Below the pieces are notes generated by a model. The model was not told the origin of the DNA, did no database searches, and saw only the letters and a list, made by a program, of their open reading frames with translations. Below are positions 23,307 to 34,617 of a DNA stretch of 64,000 bases, piece after piece. The stretch is from Theobroma cacao (taxonomy: Eukaryota; Streptophyta; Magnoliopsida; Malvales; Malvaceae), in assembly GCF_000208745.1 (NCBI RefSeq), contig NC_030850.1:20259528-20323527 (forward strand), given 5' to 3'. The position numbers were made by a program, and so were the translations under genes. The stretch's first letter is position 1. Each line of letters opens with the position of its first letter.

Positions 23307-23511
23307 GTTTTGGGATAAATGCATATGTATTTGGTTGAATCACTTCAAATATTTTATTGAACTTTTCTCTAAATAGGCATTGGGAACAAGCCCTTGATGA
23401 AACGTTTTTATGATGTGAACTGTGTAGTGTGATGAATTCATGTGTTCCTCTGTTATGATGATATGTATGTTATGCCTTGAATGATAATGTTGCGTGATAA
23501 TTATAACCGTG

Positions 23512-23725
23512 CATGTGCGGTGTGGGAGTGCACATGACGGTGCTAGTAGTGTGCGGTGTGGGAAAGCACATGCCGATGATATATGCCATGTGCGATGTGG
23601 GAGAGCACGTGATGATGATATATGTTGTGTGCAGTGTGGGAGTGCACATGATAGTGATGGTGAGGTACGGTGTGGGAATGCACCTGATGATGATATTGTA
23701 ATGTGCGGTGTGGGAGTGCACATGA
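23512..23725 (+). repeat. Stem-loop array in B2 (six units)
   Basis: The first unit is CATGTGC (23512-23518), an 11-base loop GGTGTGGGAGT, then GCACATG (23530-23536). Further units pair CATGTGC (23587-23593) with GCACGTG (23605-23611), AGGTAC (23663-23668) with GCACCT (23680-23685), and ATGTGC (23701-23706) with GCACAT (23718-23723). The loop is more constant than the spacers between units (TGATGATGATAT type). Confidence 0.85.
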
Positions 23726-23888
23726 GCCGGGGGAGAGCTGGGGTGGTGTCGATAGTTGTATATATGTTATATAGAGGTTACGGAAATAAAATGTGATTGT
23801 ATTGAATGTTGAATGTTAAAAATTGTTAAATACGTTCAAATTGATTTTCATTGCAGTAAAAATGGATTTTCATTGTGACCAGAATTCA

Positions 23889-24055
23889 GTCTCGCTGCAG
23901 CGAGAAAATCTCGGGTGCTGGGGGCTTGACTAGCCTAGATTTTTGCTGCAGCGAAAATGCATTCTCGCTGCAACGAAAAACTCTTGGGTGGTTGGATAAA
24001 AGGCTAACCTCGAGTTTTTGCTGTAACAAAAATGCATTCTCGCTGCAGTGAGAAA
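23889..24055. repeat. CTGCAG palindromes in B2
   Basis: Copies near 23890, 23944, 23964, 24018 and 24040 of TCTCGCTGCAGCGAGA, several with C-to-T or G-to-A changes. The couplet at 23946/23968 is spaced 22 bp. Confidence 0.85.
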
Positions 24056-24255
24056 ATTTCGGGTGGTGGTTCGAAATTTTTGCCTTCAATTTTGCTATAG
24101 CGAGATTTCTTTGCCATGCCTACCTTGCTTGGATTCTGCTATAGTTTTCACCTTTTTAACTTCATGGTTGACCATGGATCCTTCAACACTAGGGGATTAA
24201 ATAATTAAAGTTTGAAATCAGGGGTTTTAGCAAGAAATTAAACTAAATTGGATTG

Positions 24256-25993
24256 GTCAAGGAATATATATATCGTCATTTAATACATACTTAATTGCAT
24301 AACTTTATGTGATAAAGGTTTTCCTTCATGTTAGTGCAATAATAAGGAGTTATTAAGCACTAATTAAATGAAGCCCATGGAACATAAAGTCATTGTAAGA
24401 GAATTATAAAGTTATAACAATTATGAGATCACTATGCATCAAAGCCACGTTCCTAAAATTGTTCATGGTCATTGTATTGTTAAGATAGATCATTGACAAT
24501 GCTCAAAGACTGATACATGTTAAGCCTCCTTACTTGGGAAGTAAGCAATCGATCTCATAGATTGAAGTATATGGAATACTTGAGGATAACATGTGGGTGC
24601 TTGTTAAAGAACAAGTTCACTGAACATGACCTGCTATGAGAACTTCATTTTGTATTTCACTCAAGTGTCTATGGAATATGTTCTCATGTGATAGTCATGC
24701 AACTAGTCCTCAGAATTGAGACACTAGGTCATCTTGTATAGGTAATGCATACTTTGATTTCACCTCTACGAGTCTGAAGGTGACCAGATGCCTACATAGG
24801 GTGTTTTTGTATATGCCATGAAGTATGCGAAGGCGGATGAGTGGTCAAGAGAGGATTCATCACCCCAAGTGGTAAAAGGAGATGCATCTCACTTGTTCAC
24901 AAGGGTTCAAATTAATATTGCATTGAGAGGCTTATCATTGAAGAGCTTTAGCCAAAGCATGATAAATTCGAGAAAAGTTAGTTTCCTAAATTCATATGGT
25001 TAGTTATGAATTATGAGAACAAATATGGAATGCCATAAGTAGACACCAAGCCATGCTTTATGATATATCCGGGATATTTGATGAAAGGACCGTATTACAT
25101 CGAGAGGCTTATCACTGAAGGGCTTTGTCAAATTCTTTAACTAACTTTTTAATATTTGGGTGGTCATGATGTGCTGCTAGATAACGCTTGTAATCTAGAA
25201 ATATAAATCAGTTATCAAATTGATATTTGATGAGGATTGATGGTTATTGCTAACAAGTTAAAAGCCTAATGAGTCACGCACATTAAGTGACTTGATTGAG
25301 ATTAAAAAGGACAATCAATTAAGTTGGACTTAATTGCAATAAACTAAAATAAAGTTGAAAAATTAATTAAGTTCACAAGGACTTACTTGAAAAAAATACA
25401 AATGTTGTATCTAGTGTTACAACTTGTTTGGCTATATAAATATGTTATGTTAGCCACCTAAAACTCTAAACCTTCAACCACTTCTTAGCTATTTAATAAA
25501 AATAAGAAAAGAAAAATAATTTCTTTGTCTGATAGAAAGAAGATTTGACAAGAACTTTTAGTCTTTTTGTTTTAGAAACAAAACTTGCTAGGACCAGTAA
25601 AATCCTACCTTTGAGAAGGTCTTATTCGATCACTGTGTGGATTACTATTAAGGCCAAACACTTAAGTGGCTGAAGATTTGACAAATCCTAAAGGTGAAGA
25701 AGCAAAGATTTAGACTGTAGGATTTCAAACTGTCTTATTCTTTTTTTGGGTTACTTGCTTCATCACAAGCATTTTTAGATTTAACTAGCTCTTGATTACG
25801 ATATTTAGAGTAAGGTACATAGCACTTGAACCTATGAGTGATCATAATTAATCTGAAAATTGCATGAAAAACATAAACATTGATCTTGAGGGTTTTAGCT
25901 ATTTCTTTGATTAAATGTATTTTTATTCTTCATTACGTTATACTTTTATTTCTTGATTATTTTCATGTTTGAGCATGAGGTCGAATCCCAACA
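24256..25993 (+). repeat. Probable copia-type LTR, left end uncertain
   Basis: Ends TCGAATCCCAACA at 25993, next to the left target duplication of B3. A TATA box (TATATAAATA) at 25433-25442 sets the orientation. No primer-binding site follows and no coding sequence is seen, so it may be a solo or terminal LTR. The left end is taken as the point where homology to B2 stops; no clean TG start or target duplication was found. An open frame at 24818-25003 has no recognisable domain. Confidence 0.5.
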
Positions 25994-25998
25994 GTTTG

Positions 25999-28472
25999 TG
26001 TGAAACCTCGACCTTCACAGACGTGTAGTGGAGGTAGATCCAATGACATGGGTTAGGGGTTGTTCTGTCATCTTCTTGGAGCTAGAAGTAGGTTTTTCTA
26101 ATATAATTAAGGTCTAAGTAGGCCTAAGGCATAAATGAATGAGGTATATAATAATGAAATAAATGAAGAAAATAAAAATAATGATAATTTCCACATTAGG
26201 GGTAAAATGATCATTTTTGACCTCGGGTCTAAATTTTTAAGTTTTCATGAACTCAAGTATTTTTAATCTATTATGGACCTTTTCTCAATGTCAAAAGAGT
26301 AAAAAGTTTGAGCTAAAGGAAAGAAGAAGGCAAAGTCAACTATGCAATGGCATTTTTGTAAATAAAAGGAACTTTAGTTAACTTTAAGCATAAATATCTA
26401 ATTTTCTAGCACTTTGTCCTCACTTCCAGTAGCTTTTTCTTCTTCTTCCCATTTCTCCTCCCTATTTCACGTTTCCATCTTCCATGGAAGCCTCCCTTGA
26501 AACCTCCATGATTTTTTCATGGTAACCCTAAATATTATGTTTTTATATACCTTGTCATAGGATTTTTCATGCTCTTTCACTTCTACACCTCAAAAGCTCT
26601 CAAAAGTCTTTCCTCAATAATTTCTCTCACTAGTTCGATGTTTTAAAGAGAAAAAAAAGAGACAGAGAGACAGAGAGAGTTTCCATAATAGCTTGAAGAA
26701 AACTCTTGAAAAGGAATTCAACTACAAAACCACCAAAGTGAGTAGTGAGTTAGGTTTAATTTTAAGTTGTTAATGAATGGCCAATAATTAGAATTGTGGG
26801 TTGTTTTATTGCTGAAGGTTAATTATTTATTTCTAGTGTGACTAAATTAGTGTGAATAAATAGCCAGTCAAATGGTAATTAGAAGCTAGTTAGGAATAAC
26901 TAGCAAAACTTGAATTAGGAAAATAGCTTTTGGAATAATATTCATGTCAATTGAGTTGGTTGTGATGCTATTGTGTGTGATAGGTTCCAACGAGACCCTA
27001 CATCTCCATTTGGAGCATTAGTGGAAGTTGGAGTCGATTAAAGAATCAATAAAGACAAGTGAGTGAACTTACATCAAAATGTTTTGGGATAAATGAATAT
27101 ATGTGTGATTGAATCACTTGAAATGTTTTATTAGTCTTTTCTTTAAAATATGCATGGGAACAAGCCCTTGATGAAACATTTTTATGTTGTGAAAAATGTA
27201 ATGTGATGAATTCATGTGTTTTTACATTATGTTAATGTGTATGTTATGCATTGAATGGCACTATTGTGTGACAATTGTAACCATGTGTGTGTGGTGTGGG
27301 AGTGCACATGATGGTGATGGTGGTGTGTGGTGTGGGAGTGAACACGCTGATGATATATGCCGGTGATGATGTGGTGCGAGAGTGTACATGATGATATTGC
27401 CATGTGTGGTGTGGGAGTACACATGACGATATCAGCTATGTGCGGTGTGGGAGTGCACATGATGATTTCAGCTATGTGCGGTGTGGGAGTGCATATGAGC
27501 TGGTGAGCCGGTAGTGGTGTACATGTTTATATATATATTATAGAGAGGTTAAGGAAATAAAATGTGATTGTATTGAATATTGAATGTTGAAATTTGACAA
27601 ATGCTTTCCAATTGATTTTCATTGTAGCAAAAATGGATTTTCATTGTGACAAGAATTCTTCTAACTTAATAGCCCTGGTTTTCGCTATAGTGAAATTGTA
27701 TTCTCGCTACAACGAGAAACTCTTAGGTGGTTGGGTAAAATGCTAACCCTGGTTTTCGCTACAACGAGATTTCCTTTGCTATGCTTGCCTTGCTTGGATT
27801 CTGCTGTAGTTTTCACTCCTTTCAACTTCATGGTTGACCATGGATCCTTTAACACTAAGGGATTAAATAATCAAAGTTTGAAATCAAGGGTTTTAGCAAG
27901 AAATTAAACTAAATTGCATTGTTTTTAACAAAAGTGCATCATGATTTCTACACTTTCCTTATCGTTTGCTTGTTCCCTTCCTATGTTCACTCACTAGGTT
28001 TATACTCAATCTTTTCAACTTCATGTTTTCAGATTCAGAGTCAGCTGGGACCTAGATTGAGGTGTCCACTTGTATTTGCCTTTTGGTAGGTACCATGGCA
28101 TTCAGTAGACGTACCCGTACCCAGAGTCACTCCACTAGTAGTCAAGAGTCTTTTGCATGTGTACATGTACACTTGATGTAAATTGCTAAAAACTTACGTT
28201 ATAAACCATTTATGTATATTTTGATTGATGATGCCACTATGTGTTGGCAATAGATGACATTATGTTTGGGATGATACCAATATAAGTATTTGATTGCAAT
28301 GATATATTACTAAAACACTTATTGTTGAGAATTAAGAATTTTGGCTTTAGTAATGATGATGTGTGATGGGTAGAATGATGAACAGAATCATATAAAAAGG
28401 CTTGCTTAGGCTTAGTGGGCTATGCCTATTGGGTTCACGCGTCGGTCATAGCCCGAAAATTGGGTTGTGACA
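25999..28472 (+). mobile_element. Solo LTR, family B, copy B3
   Basis: Starts TGTGAAACCTCGACCTTCAC and ends GGGTTGTGACA, 2474 bp. Flanking 5-mers are GTTTG (25994-25998) and GTTCG (28473-28477), a target duplication with one change. On its right it interrupts the Athila integrase coding sequence at a conserved Trp-Ala-Tyr-Arg. The stem-loop array is at 27282-27496 and the palindrome array, badly eroded, at 27680-27775. Near 27076-27095 it carries the empty-site version of the copia insertion point in B2. Confidence 0.87.
27282..27496 (+). repeat. Stem-loop array in B3 (about six units)
   Basis: The best units are CATGTGT (27401-27407) with ACACATG (27419-27425) and ATGTGC (27438-27443) with GCACAT (27455-27460). 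Both enclose the same 11-base loop GGTGTGGGAGT. A third, ATGTGC (27474-27479) with GCATAT (27491-27496), needs one G-U pair. Confidence 0.82.
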
Positions 28473-29343
28473 GTTCGATATGCCCACAATGCATCATCTA
28501 ATCTTTTTGTCAAATCTTTTTTTTGATGGAGACACAATTTTTTTGCAAAATCCTCTTAATTTCTCTATTGGAGACTTCAACTTGTTCATTGGTCTGTGGA
28601 TGATAAGCAGTTGTAATCTTGTGTTTAGCTCCATAGTTAGCAAGTATTGCTTCCAAATACTTGTTGCAAAAGCGATTGCCTTTATCACTTATAATTGTTC
28701 TTGGTGTGCCAAATCTAGTGAAAATGTTCTTTTTCAAGAATTTCAACCCCACTTTGGAATCATTTGTAGGCAATGCTAAAGCTTTCACCAACTTTGAAAC
28801 ATAGTCAACAACAAAAAAAATGTAACTATTGTTGAAAGAATAGATAAATGGACCTATGAAATCTATACCCCAAACATTAAATATCTCCACTTCAAGGATG
28901 CTATTGAGTGGCATCTCGTGTCTTCTTGAAATGTTGCCCACTCTTTGACACCTGTCACATTTTAAAACAAAGCTGTGAGCATCCTTGAATAACTTTGGCC
29001 AATACAAACCTAATTACAAGAGTTTTGCTACAGTTCTGTTTCCTCCAAAGTGTCCACTATAGTTGGTAGAATAACAATGCTGAAGTATACTTTAAATTTC
29101 TTCCTTCAGAATGCAACTTCTCAGAATTTTGTCTGCCTAATGCTTAAACAAGAAAGGCTCATCCAACACATAAGATTTAACATCATGAAGAGAGTTATTT
29201 CTTTGATGAAAATTTAAATCAAGAGGTAGAACGATACTTACAATGTAATTGACATAGTCGGCATTCCATGGTAATTTCTTTTGATCAACATGCAATAACT
29301 GTTCATCACGGAAGATCTCATTAATCAAAGTTAAGTCACTACC
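28473..29343 (-). pseudogene. Athila (Ty3/gypsy) integrase and upstream linker, truncated
   Basis: Minus-strand reading gives DEQLLHVDQKKLPW (linker), DEPFLFKH, then CDRCQRVGNISRRHEMPL, which is the second half of the HHCC finger. VWGIDFIGPF supplies the first catalytic Asp, TIISDKGNRFCN the second, and YHPQTNEQVEVSNREIK the Glu. All three acidic positions are visible. This block is typical of the Athila lineage. The reading reaches Leu-Asp-Asp-Ala-Leu-Trp-Ala-Tyr-Arg at about 28477, where B3 inserted, and the remaining integrase is not found on B3's other side. A stop lies near 29010. Solo LTR A1 cuts the linker upstream. Confidence 0.88.
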
Positions 29344-32333
29344 TGTCACGACCAGGTACTCCCCTCGAGCCCGTGACAACCGCCTTAGTGTTCCGATCGA
29401 CACTCATTACCCGGAATGTCAACTAGAACCCCGCAAGGCTTTAATATCAGTTTCTCATTTTCCTTGTGAGTAACCATTGCCAAATATCATGTACTAAAAG
29501 ATTTTAAGCTATTTTCAACTTAAATCAATAAAAAATTATTTCTATCTCACAGGGGCATTTTGGCCATTTTTCCTCAAAAATCCTGAAACAAGCTAAAAAT
29601 GTAGTACGCAAGTGGAAAACACATATTTCATAATCAAAAATAAGTTTAGATATCTAAAACATTCATTTAAAGTGAAATTATAACTATTTGAATATAATAA
29701 AAATATTCAATAAAATATTCTATTTTCTTATAAAACAATATTTATAGAGTTACCGGTAAATAATTTTTGTAGTGTAAAAGCTAAATAAATTCATACATAC
29801 TGTAATACAGATAACTAAAGTATAAAATTTAATTTACAGTGACACGTGGGCCCACGAACGACTAAAAGTATCAAAAACGGTAAACCTACAGTTTTTGAGC
29901 ATGCAAGTCCAATGGTAGCCCTCAACGAAATGAGCTATCTACCGACTATCCTGAGTCTGAAAAGGGTGGAAAGGAGGGTGGTGAGATTATATAATCCCAG
30001 TGAGTAAACAAATACCAACTAAAATATCTAAAGCTGAGTAAATGGAGATAGATAAAATAGTTTAACATACTGTAATTCATCACCTTTCAACTCATTTCAA
30101 CCAAATAAAATCAATTCATATAAATCGAGTAATCAACATGGCTTATGAATTTCTTAAAACTTTGGCTCGTGCCAAAATCATTCTCATACTCAGTTATCAG
30201 GGATACCTTGGCCGAGGGCTATCCCAATCGAGTCTGCCAAGGCTGTTAAAAAGTTATGTACGCATAAATCATGTTTTTATTTTGAAAACATAGTCATTCC
30301 TTGGCGTTGGCTGAGTTCACCCTCACGTGGTGGTTTGGCGTGAAGTGAACTCTAAAGTTTTAACCTCAGGAGTTATCCAACCGCGCCTCTCATACTAAGG
30401 TATGAATATAATAGGGTTACCGTGCCCTTCTAATAGGCTGGTCCACGGAACCTGTCCACTACAGCGACCAATATATAACCCACAAATTCAATAAAATTCA
30501 ATAGCATGACATGGCAATTATTTGTTTTACAGCCTCTCAAGGCAAATCAATAGTTCATACATTTTCAGTACATTTACCAATTCAACCATTCATGCCAATA
30601 TTATCATAAGCCATTCAATTCAAACCATGATTTATAACACAGCAATTAGTCTCCAATTACTCCATTTTCAAAACCATCATTTAATTTCAAGACAATTTTA
30701 TAAAATCATTTCATTTAAATACATTTTATTTATAAAACCTAAAAATTTACCATTTAAACTCATTTTCCATAAAATCACAAAAACGAATTAAAATTCACTT
30801 CAGATAATCAAGATGATAGTAAGGTTACTCACTATTCCGAGAGTTGAATTCTGAGCACTTCGATTCTTAATCCTCGGGTACTATCTCTTTACTTTGTCAG
30901 AAAGCTCACCACCTAGACATAATGCACAATAAGCCATTTACTACATTTGTGCTAAACCGTTGTAAAACCAATTTAGGCTTTATACTAATGCATGAAATGG
31001 GATGTGAAATACTCGCATAACTATCTAAATATGGTGTTCGATATAAATTCAATTATGTATCTAAATAAAATGGTATTGGCCTAATTCGATCTATCACCCG
31101 ATTAATTGGCCAATACATCCAATTTAACTCCAATTAACTCCATATTTCTTCCAATTCTCCAAACCATCAAACACAAGTCAAATAGCATAAAATTTAGCAA
31201 AATCATCCTCATATTTCTTCTTGAGAATTTCGGGCATGGTGAATACATCAACACTATGATTTTTCCTACTTGATTTTCTCACCATAATTCATCATTTCCT
31301 AACCAATTCACTTGAAATAAAATCAAATCCACCATCAACACTCTAAAAGGAAGATTCGGCCAATGATGAACTCATGAGGAATATGTGAATTTCAAGCTTA
31401 ATTCTTACACTTAACACCATAAACAACTAAAAACATCCATATATCTTAAAAATCTATCTAAATCATCATCAAATTCTCTCTCCTAGGGTTTGATCAGCAC
31501 ATTATCCTTCATGATATCTTGTGATTCAACCATGGAAAATGTAAAATAATGCATACGAAAGATAGATCACAAGCTAGAGTTAAGAAATTTCACCTTTGAT
31601 GGCTTGATTACTTGAAATCCACTAATTTTCTCTTGAATTTTTACTCTAAGATTTTTGTTCTTCTTTTCTTCCTTTGTTCTTGCTATGGCAAGCCATAAGA
31701 ATGAATGTGGAAGAGTTCAAATTGGCTTTATAAATGAAAATATTAAATGGATAAAAATTTGCCATGTGTCACCATTCCATTGGTCCATGTGTAATACTTA
31801 CGCATTAAGCAATCTCTCTCCACCATATAAATTTTCTCAATTATCCATGATAATATTGGGTAAAATTCATGTGCTGGACAAGTGTTGGGTGGTGTAAAAT
31901 TATAATTTTGCCTCTAAGGTGACAAAATCACTATTTTGCCCTTACGCTCGAAAAAATGCTAGAATTAAAATTTTTCTCTTCTCAAACTCAAATTATGTTC
32001 TAAATAGTCAATCTTGATCAAAAACTTCTTCCAACATTCCAATTTTAACCTCGAGTGGCAAAATGACCATTTTACCCTTAGGTCATGAAAATTCCAATTT
32101 GACTCCAAATCGATCCTTGAACTCCGAATCACCATTTTAAGTCATTCTAGGGTTTTAAAATTCTCAATTTCATCTTAAAATTTCTATTTGGACTAGTTCG
32201 AGGCTTAATTCAACTTAATTGTACCATTTGATACATTGTCGTCCTTTAACGATTTCGGAGGTATCCAAGTAAGCAAACATGCATTCTTATGTAGGAATGG
32301 CGTAATAAACATATTGTAGAGCTCGGCTTGACA
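29344..32333 (-). mobile_element. Solo LTR, gypsy-type family A, copy A1
   Basis: The plus strand reads TGTCACGACCAGG to GGCTTGACA, 2990 bp, with a perfect target duplication CTACC (29339-29343 and 32334-32338). Orientation is taken as minus because a TATA-like TTTATAAA lies at about 31718-31725 on that strand, and because the minus-strand end (GGTCGTGACA) is the same as the sense end of family B. The insertion splits the Athila element between its RNase H and integrase. No internal retroelement sequence is attached. Open frames inside (30522-30791, 31655-31897) show no domain. Confidence 0.9.
30313..30352. repeat. Inverted repeat inside LTR A1
   Basis: Arms GAGTTCAC (30313-30320) and GTGAACTC (30345-30352) match perfectly. 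A second short stem (CACG with CGTG) lies inside. In A3 only GAGTTC (57236-57241) and GAACTC (57269-57274) remain, and in A2 the arms are partly lost. Confidence 0.75.
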
Positions 32334-32338
32334 CTACC

Positions 32339-33122
32339 TCATTTTTCATTTTCTAAACTTGATATTCTATGCCTTTTTTGTCTTTAATTTCCAAGTCAAA
32401 TTCTTGTAGCAAAAAAGTCCATCTTATCAATATTGGCTTGGCATCTTTTTGGAAATCAAGTACTCGATGGCTGAATGATTTGTATATACATTCATTTTAG
32501 TGCTGACAAGATAGGAACAAAATTTGTCAAAGGCAAAAACAATTGCAAGAAGTTTTTTCTCAATGGTGGTGTAATTCATCTTGGTTTTTGTCAATGTTTT
32601 GCTAGCATAATAAATAGAATGGAATATCTTATCTCTCCTTTGGCAACCTAAAAGTGCATCCACTTTATAGTCACTTGCATCACACATAAACTTAAAAAGA
32701 AAGTTCCAATTTGGAACTAAGATGACGGGTGCATACGCCAACTTCTTTTTCAATTCTAAGAATGCAACATGATAGGCATAATTAAATTTAAAAGAAACAT
32801 CTTTCTCTAAGAGGTTATATAGGGGTTTGGGAAATTTGGAGAAATCTTTGATGAATTGCTTATAGAACCCAGCATATTCAAGAATGCTTTGAATTCCTTT
32901 AACTGATGTTGGTGGAGGGAGCTTCTCGATTATCTCAATCTTGGCTCTATCAACTTCTAATCCTTTGCTAGAAGCTTTATGTCCAAGGACAATGCCTTCT
33001 TGCACCATGAAGTGGCATTTCTCCCAGTTCAACACTAATTTTTCTTTTTTCACACCTTTTAAGGACCCTAGCAAGATTAAAAAGATAATCATCAAAATTA
33101 TCACCAAAAACAGAAAAGTCAT
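32339..33122 (-). pseudogene. Athila RNase H and reverse transcriptase thumb/connection
   Basis: A 231-codon frame (33122-32427) reads KCHFMVQEGIVLGHKASSKGLEVD, trimmed to GIVLGHKASSKGLEVD, then YKQFIKDFSKFPKPL, then the RNase H start FKFMCDASDYKVDALLG. It continues with SIYYASKTLTKTKMNYTTIEKKLLAIVFAFDKF and [11 protein letters not shown] fragments. The sequence matches the Athila lineage closely in order and motifs. The frame is mostly open here, but the protein cannot be made because the regions on both sides are broken. Confidence 0.88.
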
Positions 33123-33700
33123 CTATAAATACCTAAAAAGATTGCCATCATGCATCTTTAGAATGTAAAAGGAGCATTACAAAGGCCAAAAGGCATCCTT
33201 CAAAAAGCAAAAGTACCATAAGGGCAAGTGAAAGTTATTTTTTCGTGATCATTAAGGGCTATTGCTATCTAATTGTAGCTAGAATACCCATTTAAGAAAC
33301 AATAGAACTCCTTACCAGCTAATCTATCAAGCATTTGATCAATATATGGCAAAAGAAAGTGGTTTTTCCTTGTAGCTTTATTGAGCTTCCAATAGTCCAT
33401 GCACACTCTCCAACCAATCATTGCTCAAGTATAAATGAGCTCATTATTAGAATTAGCCACCACAGTCATCCCACATTTCTTTGGCACACACTAGACTAGA
33501 TTTACCCAAGATTTATAAGAAATTGGATAGATAATGCCCACATCTAACCACTTAATGATCTCTTTCTTGACCACTTCCTTAATGATAGGATTAAGTCTCC
33601 TTTGATGCTCAATGGTGGCTTTATGGGCTTCTTCTAAAAAGATCTTGTGCATGCAAACAGAATGACTAATCCCCTTAATATTGGTAATGGTCCATCCTAA
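33100..33700 (-). pseudogene. Athila reverse transcriptase core, decayed
   Basis: Minus-strand reading shows HQRRLNPIIKEVVKKEIIKW, then WVNLV, stop, CVPKKCGMTVV. It goes on with VCMDYWKLNKATRKNHFLLPYIDQMLDRLAG, of which DYWKLNKATRKNHF is the conserved core, and FTCPYGTFAF, stop, RMPFGLCNAPFTF. The catalytic motif is Phe-Ile-Asp-Asp (about 33130-33119), followed by FSVFGDNFDDY in another frame. Stops occur near 33487, 33432, 33270, 33205 and 33163. Confidence 0.88.
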
Positions 33701-34392
33701 TGCCTTTTTATGTTCTCTTACTCGTAAAAGCTTTTATTCTTGCACATTAGTAAGAGAAGATGAAACAATAATAGAAGAGTATTTGATTTGCTAAGAAAAA
33801 CATACCTCAAATGAGTAAGCAAGGGTTTTAGTTCCAATATAGGAGGCTCTTTAATGGATGGCTTAATTGGCAATGCTGAGGTAGAAGAAAGGTCCGAAAA
33901 TTTAAATTTGGCTCTTAAAACTCGAGATGGAGCATCCAGCATATTCACACACTCAAGGAACTCATCATCATCCTTCTCAAAATTAACAACCAAAGATGTT
34001 TCAAGTGGATCCTTAGGATGGTTTTCAATGAATACTTTACTAGTGACAATATTTTTACACTTACAGCAAAACATACATTAGAATTATTAGAAAATTTTAA
34101 AGCTCTAAAATTGTTGAATGCTACCTCTTGATCTTGAACTCTCAAGGTAAGCTCTCATTTTTCAACATTGGTGAGAGCTCTAGCGGTTCATAAGAATAGT
34201 TTCTCAAGTATGATTGGAACCTCTCTATCTTCCTTCATATCAAGTACAGTAAAGTTTACCAAAGATAAACTTGTCAACTTTTACAAGCACATCTTCAATA
34301 ATGCCTCTTGAATATGTGAGAGATCTATCAGCAAGTTGTAGTGTCATAGTAATAGGCTTAATTTCTCCCAAACCCAACTTTTGGCAAATTGA
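33701..34392 (-). pseudogene. Athila protease-reverse transcriptase linker
   Basis: Minus-strand frames such as 34074-33718 continue the Athila polyprotein between protease and reverse transcriptase (FVNFEKDDDEFLECVNMLD and IKEPPILELKPLLTHLRYVFL fragments, the latter being the usual PP-LELKPLP-HL-Y lead-in). Several frame breaks are present. Confidence 0.75.
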
Positions 34393-34617
34393 CTAAGGCA
34401 TTAAGTGGATGTTAGCTACCAAATCACTTAAAGCCTTAGCAAAGAATAAAGCACCAATGGTGCAAGTGATAATGAAACTACTAGAATCCTTGAGTGTTGA
34501 TGGAAGTTTGTTCTGAATAATTGCACTACATTCTTTAGTAAGTGCAACAGTCTCATACGCACTAAATCTTCTTTTCTTGGTCAAATTGTCTTTCAACAAC
34601 TTCATATAAGTAGGCAT
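34393..34617 (-). pseudogene. Athila aspartic protease, active site changed
   Basis: Minus-strand reading MPTYMKLLKDNLTKKRR, then ECSAIIQNKLPSTLKD, then SFIITCTIGALFFAKALSDL. The expected Asp-Leu-Gly-Ala-Ser of the catalytic loop is here Asp-Leu-Val-Ala-Asn, followed by IHLMP. The Gly-to-Val change alone would probably abolish activity. It lies directly downstream of the gag end, as in other Athila elements. Confidence 0.82.

Larger units (their letters stand above)
19028..24255 (+). mobile_element. Family B LTR, copy B2, interrupted by a copia element and 3' truncated
   Basis: Starts TGTGAAACCTCGACCTTC inside the C4 fragment and runs to 19941, then continues from 23307 after the copia insertion. 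Its central stem-loop array is at 23512-23725 and its palindrome array at 23889-24055. Homology to copy B3 ends at 24255 (ACTAAATTGGATTG against ACTAAATTGCATTG), so about the last 570 bp of the LTR is missing and no right-hand target duplication exists. Conserved sequence on either side of the copia insertion joins without loss. Confidence 0.85.

Noticed and set aside
23512..23725. Regular repeats with spacers, resembling a CRISPR array
   Set aside because: The window is plant DNA full of retroelements, units and spacers are both repetitive, there are no cas genes, and the array lies at the same place in every B LTR.
23340..23796. Repetitive open frames on both strands (Cys/Gly-rich on plus, Pro/His-rich on minus)
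   Set aside because: Same cause: the B2 stem-loop array. Similar frames at 27227-27460 and 60472-60898 follow the arrays of B3 and B4.
26645..26680. GA-rich microsatellite in B3 (and similar runs near 10935, 19675 and 60090)
   Set aside because: A shared, compositionally simple part of family B LTRs just downstream of the TATA box; not remarkable by itself.
28473..28478. Assignment of B3 as the 3' LTR of the adjoining Athila element
   Set aside because: B3 is on the opposite strand to the Athila remnant, interrupts its integrase at a conserved Trp-Ala-Tyr-Arg, and has its own target duplication.
29344..29403. Met-started Athila frame beginning at 29403
   Set aside because: Its first 20 codons come from the end of LTR A1, so it is a chance fusion, not a gene start.
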